Below, in pieces: positions 8,545 through 17,055 of a stretch of DNA of 64,000 nucleotides. The translations under genes were made by a program, and so were the position numbers. Origin of the DNA: UBA6522 sp965221035 (GTDB taxonomy: Bacteria > Pseudomonadota > Gammaproteobacteria > Steroidobacterales > Rariloculaceae); NCBI GenBank assembly GCA_965221035.1, contig OZ244860.1:1364001-1428000 (forward strand), given 5' to 3'. The stretch's first letter is position 1, and each line of letters begins with the position of its first letter. The notes under the pieces are model-generated. The model was given only the letters and a program-made list of their open reading frames with translations, did no database searches and was not told the origin of the DNA.

Positions 8545-9991
8545 TAATATGCTGCAAAAAACATCCAATCTGTCATCCGGCACGGTCCATCCCGGCGGGG
8601 CGCAAGCCCGTCCCTTGCTGCAAAGACCGCCCTATATCGGCATGTTCGCCTTTCTGGTCGTGCTGTTCGTTCAGCCGCTCGGCCATACGATCATGATCCT
8701 GAACGAGCACCTGATGGGAAGCGAGTACCAGTACCATACCGCGGCCGCGATGGGGCTGGTGGGCGCCTACCTGCTCTGGTTGGGCATGAAGAGGCAGGGC
8801 GAAGTCGCGGCGACCTGGCTGGGCTTCTTTGCCGCCATCCTCATGTGGACCGGGTGGATCGAATTCTCGTTTGTCGCCTATGCGAATCACCTGGATGTCG
8901 CGCCCCTGATCGAGGGTGGAGAGGTCGTCACCAAGCCGGAATACCTGGTCATGCCCTCATCCCTCGGCGTGATGCTCGCGACCCTGGCCTATTTCATGTT
9001 CAACCGGGAGACCCGATGCAACTTCTTCCGTTGGATACATCGGCACCTCAAGCTCGGCACGGGCAAGCCGACCCGCGGCCTCAAGCGGAATTTTGCGTCG
9101 ATCACCGCGCTGGAGACGATCTACCTGCTCTGGTTCTTCTATATTCTGCTACTGCTCTTGTACGACCAGGCGATCCTGGGTGACCGGCATCCGGCGGTCT
9201 TTGCCTACCTGATCGTGAACACCGTGTGGGCGCTGTACCTGATGCGCCGGCTCATGCATTTTTCCCGGGTCGCGACGGCCATCCGTTACGCCATTCCGAC
9301 CGCGATCATCGCCTGGACATCCGTCGAGATCCTCGGGCGATGGGGCTTCTTTACGGAGTTCTGGGTTGAGCCTTCCCGCTACGCCATGGAAATGGCGGCT
9401 GTCACGGCGGCCATCGCTGTCTTTACGGCCATCACGATTTTCACGCCGAAACCCAACCCGGAGGGCGCTGGTCAAGCGCAGCCCGCGAATGCCGAGAGCA
9501 AGCCCTCGGCTCCCCCGTCGAGCATGAAACCTGGCGTCGCGCCCGCAATGGCTTCGTCCGGTGCCGCTCCACAGGCAGCAATGGAGGCACAGACAGGCGA
9601 GCCGAAAGAGGTTGCGCCGAAAGCGCGTCCCGAACGACCCGCGGCGCGGGGCGGCAAGCGGACTCGACCTCTTCGACCGGCCTGGCAGGTCGGAGCCGCC
9701 ATCGTCACGCTCGGGTTCCTGGGGTATCTCACCAGCTACGCCGCAAGCCTGACAGGCAGCGTGGGATTTCAGGAACTCGACCAGCAACAGGTCCAGGAGT
9801 TGCAGAGCGAACTGTCCGGCATGGTGCGGCGCTTCGGTTTCGATGCACCTGAAACGGTCGTGGCCGTCAGGGTTCCGGATTCGGAGAACCTGGTCAAGGG
9901 GATCTGGCTCGTCGGGGCGGACGGACCCGCCAGGTTTGTCACCTGTACCCATGCTGCGAGCCAGGACTGGGATTGCAGGTTGGGCCGCTAG
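8537..9991 (+). CDS. Nine-helix membrane protein of the photosynthesis cluster, function unknown
   Basis: I do not recognise a characterised family. The 484-aa protein has eight hydrophobic segments between about residues 32 and 303, then a Pro/Ala-rich linker (about 304-375), a ninth helix (about 379-405) and an 80-residue hydrophilic C-terminus. FVQPLGHTIMILNEHLMG is rich in potential ligands (His, Glu) at a membrane face. The start overlaps tspO by 8 bp; ATG 8549 is an alternative. Operon membership with bchP/tspO and an azurin downstream suggests a role in pigment-complex assembly or electron transfer, but this is inference. Confidence 0.75.
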   Translation: MFSNMLQKTSNLSSGTVHPGGAQARPLLQRPPYIGMFAFLVVLFVQPLGHTIMILNEHLMGSEYQYHTAAAMGLVGAYLLWLGMKRQGEVAATWLGFFAAILMWTGWIEFSFVAYANHLDVAPLIEGGEVVTKPEYLVMPSSLGVMLATLAYFMFNRETRCNFFRWIHRHLKLGTGKPTRGLKRNFASITALETIYLLWFFYILLLLLYDQAILGDRHPAVFAYLIVNTVWALYLMRRLMHFSRVATAIRYAIPTAIIAWTSVEILGRWGFFTEFWVEPSRYAMEMAAVTAAIAVFTAITIFTPKPNPEGAGQAQPANAESKPSAPPSSMKPGVAPAMASSGAAPQAAMEAQTGEPKEVAPKARPERPAARGGKRTRPLRPAWQVGAAIVTLGFLGYLTSYAASLTGSVGFQELDQQQVQELQSELSGMVRRFGFDAPETVVAVRVPDSENLVKGIWLVGADGPARFVTCTHAASQDWDCRLGR

Positions 9992-10045
9992 CGCAAGGGC
10001 CGCTGGCGCAGGATCCGGGAAATAATGCCTGTCGGAGAATCGAAT

Positions 10046-10492
10046 ATGAGAAGAGTCGCGGTGATGTTTGCCTTGCTGGCAAGCATGGTATGGGTGCCGG
10101 CGTGGGGACAGGAGTGCTCCCAGACGATCGAGGGCAACGACCTCATCCAGTTCAACCTGTCGGAGATCCGGGTCGCTGCGGACTGCGGCGAAGTAACGAT
10201 CACCCTCAGGCACGTGGGGCTGCTCGGGGTGGATGTGATGGGCCACAATTTCGTGCTGGTGGCCACCGAGGACTACCTGCCGCTCGCCAATGATGCCCAA
10301 CTGGCGGGCCCACCGGACTACCTGCCGGAGGGAGACGAAAGAATCATCGCCGCCACCGACACGATCGGCGGTGGCGAGGAGGCCTCGGTGACATTCGACA
10401 TATCCGGCCTCGAAGCCGGCGGCGACTACACGTATTTCTGTACGTTCCCGGCCCACCACGTACTCATGCGCGGAAGTTTCATCATCGAATAG
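10046..10492 (+). CDS. azu: Azurin (periplasmic blue copper protein)
   Basis: The 148-aa precursor has a signal peptide cleaved near AWG-QE. The mature part shows all type-1 copper ligands: His67 in MGHNFVL, then Cys132, His137 and Met141 in CTFPAHHVLM, with the C-x4-H-x3-M spacing of azurin. The N-terminal Cys24-Cys47 pair matches the azurin disulfide. ATG 10046 is preferred over 10025 because GGAG lies just ahead of it. Sitting in the photosynthesis cluster, it may carry electrons to the reaction centre or an oxidase; that partner is not shown here. Confidence 0.92.
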   Translation: MRRVAVMFALLASMVWVPAWGQECSQTIEGNDLIQFNLSEIRVAADCGEVTITLRHVGLLGVDVMGHNFVLVATEDYLPLANDAQLAGPPDYLPEGDERIIAATDTIGGGEEASVTFDISGLEAGGDYTYFCTFPAHHVLMRGSFIIE

Positions 10493-10527
10493 AGGGCCCG
10501 GAGAATCGCTTCACGGGCTGACGCGGA

Positions 10528-11214
10528 ATGCGCTTGCGACCGGGACCGGGGTGGGCCGCCCGGCTTTCCGCACCCGCGGCGTTGTTCATGGTGACCGGCT
10601 GCTCGCTGTTCGGAGGCACTGCTGCGGAAGAACCCCCGCATCGCGTGATCCTGGATGACGGCGCCTTTCAGGTGCGCCAATACGCCGCCTACGCCATAGC
10701 CGAGACCGTGGTCGATGACCCGTACCGGCCAGCGACCAACACGGGATTCAGACGATTGTTCAACTATATCTCCGGCGCTAACCGGGGTTCGTCCGGAATC
10801 GAGATGACGGCGCCGGTCCTGGTCAATCCCCGGAAAATCGACATGACCGCTCCGGTGATGGCGATGACCGCAAGGCACGCACCGGATGACACGGGCACTT
10901 TCGACGCTGGCGACGGTGGCTGGATCACGGCGTTCATCCTGCCCGAGGGCGTCTCCGCGGCGACCGCCCCGGCACCTGAGGATGGGCGGATCATGCTGCG
11001 CGACGTGCCGGCTGGCGAGGTTGCCGCGATCCGGTTTTCCGGCCCGCTCAGAAACGGCCGAGCCGAAACGCGCCGCCGCGAACTGGCCGCCTGGCTCGAA
11101 GCACGGGGGTTGGCGCATGCGGGGGACTGGCGCATGGCTGGATACCACCCGCCCTGGACGCTTCCGCCGTTTCGCCGAAACGAGGTGATCGTCACGCTGC
11201 GGGGAGACGACTGA
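10528..11214 (+). CDS. SOUL heme-binding family lipoprotein
   Basis: A 228-aa protein with an N-terminal signal and lipobox ending at Cys25 (FMVTGC). The SOUL domain follows from about residue 40, with FQVRQYAAYAIAETVV, GIEMTAPVLV, IDMTAPVMAM and the C-terminal WRMAGYHPPWTLPPFRRNEV. SOUL proteins bind heme or other tetrapyrroles; in phototrophs they often accompany pigment genes. It lies between azurin and bciA on the same strand, so a role in tetrapyrrole binding outside the cytoplasm is plausible. Confidence 0.85.
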   Translation: MRLRPGPGWAARLSAPAALFMVTGCSLFGGTAAEEPPHRVILDDGAFQVRQYAAYAIAETVVDDPYRPATNTGFRRLFNYISGANRGSSGIEMTAPVLVNPRKIDMTAPVMAMTARHAPDDTGTFDAGDGGWITAFILPEGVSAATAPAPEDGRIMLRDVPAGEVAAIRFSGPLRNGRAETRRRELAAWLEARGLAHAGDWRMAGYHPPWTLPPFRRNEVIVTLRGDD

Positions 11215-11329
11215 CCGCTCCTTTTCGGTCGGTCGTCCGTCAAGTACCGGTACCGCGGACGCAATGTATCAATGAAGCATGCGGCAAGTGATTGGATCGC
11301 ACCGCCGGCTCGGCGTTAAGCTGGGCCCG

Positions 11330-12331
11330 ATGCGGGATTCAAGTGTCGGCAAGCACGTGCTCGTCGCAGGCGCCTCCGGCTACATCGGTCGCGCGGTGGT
11401 CCGGGAACTGGTGGCCAGGTCGTACCGGGTGGTGGGTCTGGTGCGGCGACCGCCGGCGGATGAGAGGATCGGGGAGTGCCTTGAGGGCGCAGAGCTCAGG
11501 GTCTGCGAAACGTTCGATTCGGACGCCCTGGCCGAGCGCGGTTTTCGAGGGGAATCATTCGACGTGGTGATCTCCTGCATCGCCAGCCGCACGGGAGCGC
11601 CGCGAGACGCCTGGCGGGTGGATCACGATGCCAACCAGTGCCTGCTGGGCGCGGCAAGCAAGATCGACGCGCACTTCGTGCTGCTGTCGGCCATCTGCGT
11701 GCAGAAGCCGCAGCTGGCGTTCCAGCACGCCAAACTCGCGTTCGAGCGTTCACTGATGGATTCGGGCCTGAGCTACTCGATCATCCGGCCCACTGCGTAC
11801 TTCAAGTCCCTGGGTGGGCAGATCGAGCGGGTCCGGCGCGGCAGGCCCTTCGTGCTGTTTGGAGATGGCGAACGAACCGCCTGCAAACCCATTTCGGCAA
11901 GAGACCTGGCGCGCTATATCGAGCGTTGCATCGGTGATCCGGACAAGCGCGACCAGGTGCTGGCCGTGGGCGGTCCGGGACCGGCCCTCACGCCCAGGCA
12001 GCAGGGGGAAATCCTGTTCGAGCTGATCGGGCGATCGCCCCGCTTCCGCCGCGTACCGTTATGGCTGATGGACGGAATCATCGTGGTCCTGGCATCGCTG
12101 GGCCGCTTCCTTCCGAAAGTCCGCGACAGCGCCGAGTTCGCGCGGACCGGCCGGTACTACGCACGCGAATCCATGTTGTGCTGGGATCCTGCCACGGAGC
12201 GTTATGACGAGGACGCCACACCGGAATTCGGCGCCGACACCCTGCGGGAGTTCTACCGCCGCGCACTGGATGAGGGCCTTGATGGCCACAGGCTTGACGA
12301 GCACGCGCTGTTCGATCGGTGGTCAGCCTGA
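11330..12331 (+). CDS. bciA: Divinyl (proto)chlorophyllide a 8-vinyl reductase, BciA type
   Basis: BciA reduces the C8-vinyl group of divinyl chlorophyllide with NADPH. The SDR-type nucleotide motif HVLVAGASGYIGRAVVREL is at the N-terminus. SYSIIRPTAYFKSLGGQIE and the substrate-side segment DGERTACKPISARDLARYI are typical of plant-like DVR/BciA proteins. The ATG at 11330 (333 aa) fits the family; an in-frame ATG lies 51 bp upstream, and neither has a clear ribosome binding site. It ends 20 bp from the convergent DUF3833 gene. Confidence 0.88.
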   Translation: MRDSSVGKHVLVAGASGYIGRAVVRELVARSYRVVGLVRRPPADERIGECLEGAELRVCETFDSDALAERGFRGESFDVVISCIASRTGAPRDAWRVDHDANQCLLGAASKIDAHFVLLSAICVQKPQLAFQHAKLAFERSLMDSGLSYSIIRPTAYFKSLGGQIERVRRGRPFVLFGDGERTACKPISARDLARYIERCIGDPDKRDQVLAVGGPGPALTPRQQGEILFELIGRSPRFRRVPLWLMDGIIVVLASLGRFLPKVRDSAEFARTGRYYARESMLCWDPATERYDEDATPEFGADTLREFYRRALDEGLDGHRLDEHALFDRWSA

Positions 12332-12351
12332 TCTGGCGGTCGGCGCGACGC

Positions 12352-12894
12352 TCACGACTCCACAGCCGCATCCGCCGCGCCCTTCCGGAACGACACCACC
12401 AGTTCGCCGACCTTCAAGCCGAACTTGGACATGCGCGCCTTGTTGATGAGCGTGCCGTCGTCCATGAGGTAGAACCAGTCCACCATGTCAACGACGATCT
12501 CCCCCTTGCCCCGGGGAAGCCGAAGGCGGTAGCGCATCACCGCCGCGTTGCCGCTCTGACGCCCGACGGCGTCGCCTTCGACATCGGCCGCGGTGGCGGT
12601 GAACGTGCCGTCGTCCGCGAACGTCATGGTCCAGCACCGCTCGCCGATCTCACCGTCGGCGAAGCGGAATTCTTCCTCAAGCGTGCCCCGGTTACCGCGC
12701 CAGGTGCCGAGCATGTGGGCCACGAAGCGCCGCTCGACGCGTCCGGAAAGTCCGAAGAACACCCCGGAAGCCACCAGGGGACCGCTCAGGTAGTCTCGAA
12801 GGTCCAGGACCGGCGCCTCGGCAGCGTAGGACTCAAGGGCCTGGGCACCGGCATCGAACAGCAGGGCTGACCCGGGGAAATGTCGTATTTTCAT
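12352..12894 (-). CDS. DUF3833 family protein
   Basis: A 180-aa protein with the features of DUF3833: a beta-rich fold with HMLGTWRGNRGTLEEEFRFA, GERCWTMTFADDGTFTATAA and VDMVDWFYLMDDGTLINKA. The ATG at 12894 overlaps the MFS stop as ATGA and follows GGAGAAAGAGG, so it is translationally coupled. DUF3833 genes recur beside FAD oxidoreductase and MFS genes in ChrR/RpoE stress clusters of proteobacteria. The biochemical role is unknown. Confidence 0.82.
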   Translation of the reverse strand: MKIRHFPGSALLFDAGAQALESYAAEAPVLDLRDYLSGPLVASGVFFGLSGRVERRFVAHMLGTWRGNRGTLEEEFRFADGEIGERCWTMTFADDGTFTATAADVEGDAVGRQSGNAAVMRYRLRLPRGKGEIVVDMVDWFYLMDDGTLINKARMSKFGLKVGELVVSFRKGAADAAVES

Positions 12895-14168
12895 CCTCTT
12901 TCTCCTTGATCGATCACAAAAAGCCACAGCGCCGCGATGGCCAGCAACTTGAGCGCACAGGGTGCCAGCGCGTAACCCGCGGCCAGCGCCCGGAGCGCGG
13001 CATCGTCGGTTGCGCCCGGCGCATAGCCCGCCATCCCGAGCGCGGCGAGCGACACGCCGGCGCCGACGGCGAGGGCGGACTTCTGCAGGAAGGTCCAGAC
13101 AGAAAACACCTGCGCACCGCCATCACGGATGCGCGCCGCCAGCATCGCCGGCGTGAGCGTCATGTCGGCGCCGAGCGCCGCCCCCGACGCGACCGCTATG
13201 CCGTAGAAGATCCCGACATCCCCGCTGCCCAGCGCGTATGCCCAGAGAAAGGAGGCCACCGACAGCGCCATGCCCGAAGTGAGCGCCATTTTCCGGCCGA
13301 TCCGTTCGGCGAGCCGCGCCCAGGCCGGAGCCGCCGCCGCGGCCGCGGCGAAAAACGCCATCAGCACGAAGCCGGAGTGGGCCTCTGCTTCCAGGATGTC
13401 CGCGACGAAGAACAGGAACAGCGTGGATGTCACCGCGACGGCCAACGAATTCACGAAGCCGAAGACAAGCACCGGCCCGACACCCGGCTCGCTCAGCGCG
13501 AGGCCGAACGGGCCGGTAAAGGGCGCTCTTGCCGAAGACAGCCATCGCCCGCGCATGGTTGCGAGAACCACCAGGGCGAACAACCCGAACGCCCCGGCGT
13601 AGCCCGTATAGGCAAGGGACTCTCCGAGCATCGGCGCGAATGCGGCCGGTGCCAATGCGGCAAGGCAGATTCCGGCAAGACCGCCGACTTCGCGCCACAG
13701 CGCGATTCGGGTATGCCCCATGCCGGGGGTCTCGGCCTGCGCCAGGCCATGGTCGTAGAGTGCGATCTGCAGTGCGCTGAATCCAGTGAAGGCGGCCACC
13801 AACCCCACAGTCAATCGGCCGGTGGGGTGGCCCCACTGAGGCGGCGCAAACAACAGCGCGAAGCCGCCAACCAGCAGGCAGCCCGAAACCAGGGCCCAGG
13901 GTTCGCGGCGCCCCGGCCAGCGGTCCGCCAGGCGCCCGATCAACGGGTCCTGAAAGCTGTCAAGGGCTCTCGCGGCCAGCAGCAAGGCGCCCAGCAATGC
14001 CAGGTCGAAGCCGATCTCCTGCGCGTAGAACCGCGGCGCATGAACGTACAGCGGCAGACCCGCAAAGGCGAGCATGGCCGCCACCAGGCCGGGTGGAGCC
14101 AGCTCCCTCGGTGTCTTCCAGCGACCAGGCGCCACGGCATGTTCGGCGGAAGGGCCGGTTATTCCCAC
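12891..14168 (-). CDS. GPH-type MFS transporter
   Basis: A 425-aa protein with twelve hydrophobic segments and the glycoside-pentoside-hexuronide (MFS_2) signature DSFQDPLIGRLADRWPGRRE near the N-terminus. The frame has no suitable ATG, so a GTG at 14168 overlapping the end of the oxidoreductase gene by 10 bp is chosen. Much longer in-frame extensions upstream are only shadow frame of that gene. The transporter is a regular partner in the amine oxidase - MFS - DUF3833 operon controlled by RpoE/ChrR; the substrate is unknown. Confidence 0.85.
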   Translation of the reverse strand: MGITGPSAEHAVAPGRWKTPRELAPPGLVAAMLAFAGLPLYVHAPRFYAQEIGFDLALLGALLLAARALDSFQDPLIGRLADRWPGRREPWALVSGCLLVGGFALLFAPPQWGHPTGRLTVGLVAAFTGFSALQIALYDHGLAQAETPGMGHTRIALWREVGGLAGICLAALAPAAFAPMLGESLAYTGYAGAFGLFALVVLATMRGRWLSSARAPFTGPFGLALSEPGVGPVLVFGFVNSLAVAVTSTLFLFFVADILEAEAHSGFVLMAFFAAAAAAAPAWARLAERIGRKMALTSGMALSVASFLWAYALGSGDVGIFYGIAVASGAALGADMTLTPAMLAARIRDGGAQVFSVWTFLQKSALAVGAGVSLAALGMAGYAPGATDDAALRALAAGYALAPCALKLLAIAALWLFVIDQGERG

Positions 14169-15448
14169 GGCGGTGACACTCCCAATTGCCGGGCGACCCG
14201 AACGGCGCTCGCCAGTCCGTCCTCGTGGAAACCCATGCCGGTCCAGGCCCCGCAATACCAGATACCCGACCGCCCTTGAATGGACGGCAACTGCGTCTGG
14301 GCGGCGATGCCCGCCGCATCGAATTGCGGGTGATCGAACGCGTGTTCGTCCAGGATGAGGGACTCGTCGATGGGTATCGGCGGGTTCAGTGTCGCAAACA
14401 GCGGAATGTCGCTGGAAATGCCCTGCAGCGAATTCATCCAATAGGTGACGGATGCCCGGTGCTCGTCGGAACGGGAATTGGCGAGGTAAACCCAGCTCGA
14501 CCAGCAGGCCCTGCGCTTGGGCATCAGCCGCGGATCGGAATGCAGGACGAGCCGGTTGCGCCGGTACGGAATCCGGCCCAGGATGTCCCGCTCGCGAGGC
14601 GTGGAATCCTTGAGGACCGCGAGCGACGCGTCCGTATGGCAGGCCAGCACAACGGTGTCGAACCACTCGGCTTCCTGACCGGCGGCCTTGATGCGAACCC
14701 CCCTCGGACCCCGGGTCACCGCCTCCACCGCCGCGTCCATCCGCACTTGGGCACGCATGCCCCTGGTCATTCTCGTGACGTAATTTCTTGAACCTCCCTC
14801 CACGGTCCACCACTGGTGGTGACCGTTGAACGAGAGCAGGCCGTGGTGATCGAAAAAACGGGTCAGGGCGACGGCGGGAAAGTCGAGCATCCGCGCGCGG
14901 GGCGTGGACCAGATCGCGCCGCTCAAGGGCAACAGGTAATGCCGCTGGAACCAGTGGCCGTACTGCCGTCGTCGTATCAACCCGCCGACGGTCAATTCCG
15001 GGTTCGCGGAGCAGTCGGCCAACGCCGTGCGATTGAAAACCGCGATATCGCGCAACATGCGCCAAAAGGCCGGCCGGAGCGCATTCGCCGGCTGCCCCAG
15101 CAAGGCCCTCCGATTGCGGCCACCATATTCGATCGCCCCGCCGTCCACGGACACCGCGAAAGACATGCAGCTCTTGCGCACGGGCACGTCGAGATACTCG
15201 AACAGATGGCAGAGATTGGGATAGTTGACGCGATTGAAGACGATGAAGCCGGTATCGACGGGCACCTCCCGACCGCGGGTGCGGACGTCCAGGGTCCGAG
15301 CGTGGCCACCCAGCCGGTTCTCCGCCTCGAACAGCACCACGTCGTGGTAGCGGGACAGGAGCCATGCCGCCCCGAGGCCTGAAATGCCCGAGCCGACCAC
15401 GGCGATCCTGCGCCGGGACGCGGGAGCTGCTGTGCGTTCCGCTTCCAT
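14159..15448 (-). CDS. FAD-dependent amine-oxidase-like oxidoreductase
   Basis: A 429-aa NAD(P)/FAD-binding protein. The dinucleotide motif RIAVVGSGISGLGAAWLLSR is followed by the GG motif RLGGHARTLDV, then VDTGFIVFNRVNYPNL and the C-terminal GRSGIWYCGAWTGMGFHEDG. This family is part of the singlet-oxygen RpoE regulon in alpha- and gammaproteobacteria, usually with DUF1365 and a cyclopropane-fatty-acid synthase-like gene; those two are absent here. It is transcribed away from rpoE, with a TGATCC promoter ending just upstream of the ATG. Confidence 0.88.
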   Translation of the reverse strand: MEAERTAAPASRRRIAVVGSGISGLGAAWLLSRYHDVVLFEAENRLGGHARTLDVRTRGREVPVDTGFIVFNRVNYPNLCHLFEYLDVPVRKSCMSFAVSVDGGAIEYGGRNRRALLGQPANALRPAFWRMLRDIAVFNRTALADCSANPELTVGGLIRRRQYGHWFQRHYLLPLSGAIWSTPRARMLDFPAVALTRFFDHHGLLSFNGHHQWWTVEGGSRNYVTRMTRGMRAQVRMDAAVEAVTRGPRGVRIKAAGQEAEWFDTVVLACHTDASLAVLKDSTPRERDILGRIPYRRNRLVLHSDPRLMPKRRACWSSWVYLANSRSDEHRASVTYWMNSLQGISSDIPLFATLNPPIPIDESLILDEHAFDHPQFDAAGIAAQTQLPSIQGRSGIWYCGAWTGMGFHEDGLASAVRVARQLGVSPPWE

Positions 15449-15455
15449 CGTGTAA

Positions 15456-15485
15456 AAAATACGAACCAGGCGGCCCGGTGGATCA
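15456..15485 (-). promoter_or_regulatory. RpoE(ECF11)-type promoter for the oxidoreductase operon
   Basis: On the minus strand TGATCC (15485-15480), 18 bases, then TATTTT (15461-15456) lie just before the ATG at 15448. TGATCC is the -35 element known for Rhodobacter RpoE. The same TGATCC-N18 spacing occurs on the plus strand in front of rpoE. Confidence 0.72.
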
Positions 15486-15531
15486 CCTGGGTGGATTTCC
15501 CGGGTGGATCACCTGGGTGGATCTCCTGGGG
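15480..15531. repeat. Two tandem 26-bp units containing TGATCC boxes
   Basis: The unit GGATCACCTGGGTGGATNTC plus six more bases occurs at 15480-15505 and 15506-15531 with about three differences. Each copy contains TGATCCACC on the minus strand. The left copy supplies the -35 of the oxidoreductase promoter; the right one has no good -10 and may be a duplicated or decoy element. Confidence 0.75.
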
Positions 15532-15561
15532 TGATCCGAAACGCTGTTCGATCCGTACAAT
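15532..15561 (+). promoter_or_regulatory. Autoregulatory RpoE-type promoter for rpoE-chrR
   Basis: TGATCC (15532-15537), 18 bases, then TACAAT (15556-15561). The box sequence and spacing equal those of the divergent promoter. A transcript from here would begin near 15567, so rpoE could have a very short leader or a leader of about 140 bases, depending on which start is used. Confidence 0.68.
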
Positions 15562-15566
15562 GGGGC

Positions 15567-16253
15567 ATGGGAAAGATGGCAAACGTGCTCGGGTTCCCCC
15601 GACAGCGCCCGGACCGGGACCCGGCCTTGAACGCGACCGCCCGATCACACGGGGCGGCGACGGGGACCGAATCGGGACAGGGACGCCGTTCCGGCGAACC
15701 GGACGCGATGTCCGAGCGGCTGGCGGCTGTCGCCGAGCGGGCGGATCGGGCTGCGTTCGAAGAGGTATTCCGGCATTTCGTGCCTAAAGTCCGGGCCTAC
15801 CTGCTTCGGGGTGGCGGCGACGCGGCCCGGGTGGACGACGTGATCCAGGAGACGTTCACCGCGGTCTGGCGCAAGGCGGAGCGGTATGACCCACGTCGCG
15901 CCACGGCGGCGGCGTGGATCTTCGCCATCGCGCGAAACCGCCGGATCGATGCCTACCGGCGCGCCCGCCGGCCCGAATTCGATCCCCGGGACCCGGCGCT
16001 TCATCCCGATCCGCTGCCCGACGGCGAAAAGGCATTGACCGCGGGTCAGCGGGCCGAGGCCGTGAAAGCAGCCCTGCGGGTGCTTAGCGACGAACAGCGC
16101 GAAGTCCTGCAGCTGTCGTTCTACGAAGGCGAGACCTATGCCGCCATCGCGGTCCGGCTGGGGCTTCCACTGGGCACCGTGAAATCACGTGCCCGCCTGG
16201 CTTTCGGGCATTTGCGCACCGCACTGGAGACACAACGGGAGGCACTGACATGA
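15567..16253 (+). CDS. rpoE: ECF sigma factor of the RpoE/ChrR (singlet oxygen) type
   Basis: Sigma-70 regions 2 and 4 are clear: VDDVIQETFTAVWRKAERYD and AAAWIFAIARNRRIDAYRRA (region 2), then LSDEQREVLQLSFYEGETYA and GLPLGTVKSRARLAFGHLR (region 4). The pairing with chrR (ATGA overlap at 16250) places it in the ECF11 group that answers singlet oxygen. The conserved core starts at ATG 15708 (181 aa, the usual size). ATGs at 15567 and 15576 add a non-conserved N-terminus, and a GTG farther upstream would overlap the promoter. Confidence 0.92.
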   Translation: MGKMANVLGFPRQRPDRDPALNATARSHGAATGTESGQGRRSGEPDAMSERLAAVAERADRAAFEEVFRHFVPKVRAYLLRGGGDAARVDDVIQETFTAVWRKAERYDPRRATAAAWIFAIARNRRIDAYRRARRPEFDPRDPALHPDPLPDGEKALTAGQRAEAVKAALRVLSDEQREVLQLSFYEGETYAAIAVRLGLPLGTVKSRARLAFGHLRTALETQREALT

Positions 16254-16933
16254 GCATTCGGCACCACGTTGGTGACGACCTTTTGCTGGCCTATGGCGCC
16301 GGTACACTGGACGAAGCCACGTCGTTGCTTGTGGCAACCCATCTGGCGCTGTGTCCCGCCTGCCGAAACGATCTGGAACTGGCGGAGACCATTGGCGGCG
16401 AATTCCTGGCGCATGGGAGTGTCGGCGCCGCAGCCGACGACGGGAGCGTCGAGGGGAACATCGAGGCGTGCATGGCCGCCCCAGGCAGGGCTCGCGCCCC
16501 GGGCGGGCGCCGTGTTGCGGACCGTCCCGGGTCGGCGCCGTCCGGGCCGTTCATATTGCCGCGACCGCTACGCGACTATGCCGGCGGCGACGCCAGGGAG
16601 CTCAGGTGGCGCGCCATAGGCGGCGGCATTCGGCACGTCCGTCTGCCTACGCATCGGCCGGGCGCGGCGGCGAGACTGCTGTCCATCTCGGCCGGCACGC
16701 AGGTACCGCAACACGGTCATCGGGGCCTGGAAATGACCCTTGTCCTGGCCGGCTCGCTCTACGACAGGGATGCATGGTACCGCCGAGGGGACGTGGACAT
16801 GGCCGATTCGTCCGTACTTCACCAACCTGCCGCCGGCCCGGAATGCGACTGCATTTGCCTGGCCATTGCCGACGCGCCGCTGAAATTCGATGGACTGATC
16901 CCGCGCCTGCTACAACCGCTTCACGGGATCTGA
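16250..16933 (+). CDS. chrR: Zinc-dependent anti-sigma factor ChrR with cupin domain
   Basis: ChrR holds RpoE inactive until singlet oxygen is sensed. The anti-sigma domain has His6, His31, Cys35 and Cys38 (HLALCPAC), the same residue numbers as the zinc ligands of Rhodobacter ChrR. The C-terminal cupin has His155, His157, Glu161 and His191, with exactly the spacing of the second zinc site (H141/H143/E147/H177). The 227 aa length is slightly above the reference because of a linker around residues 80-100. It overlaps rpoE by 4 bp. Confidence 0.95.
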   Translation: MSIRHHVGDDLLLAYGAGTLDEATSLLVATHLALCPACRNDLELAETIGGEFLAHGSVGAAADDGSVEGNIEACMAAPGRARAPGGRRVADRPGSAPSGPFILPRPLRDYAGGDARELRWRAIGGGIRHVRLPTHRPGAAARLLSISAGTQVPQHGHRGLEMTLVLAGSLYDRDAWYRRGDVDMADSSVLHQPAAGPECDCICLAIADAPLKFDGLIPRLLQPLHGI

Positions 16934-17014
16934 CGGTCCAACCCCGATCCAGCACGCGGACAATTGCGGCTCGACAGCCGCACGCGGATCGCGGATCTGG
17001 GGGGGGCTTGCATC

Positions 17015-17043
17015 TCGCGGGCAGTCGGCAAGTGTGCCCGCGA
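17015..17043. terminator. Hairpin between convergent chrR and dsbA
   Basis: A perfect 9-bp stem TCGCGGGCA / TGCCCGCGA with an 11-base loop lies 80 bp after chrR and 12 bp beyond the dsbA stop. There is no clear T-tract on either side, so it may work with Rho or as a bidirectional stop. Confidence 0.5.
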
Positions 17044-17055
17044 AGACGGCAATGC

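Noticed and set aside
12891..15365. Very long minus-strand frame of 824 codons
   Set aside because: Only the part after about 14168 is the MFS gene; the rest is a shadow of the FAD oxidoreductase in another frame.
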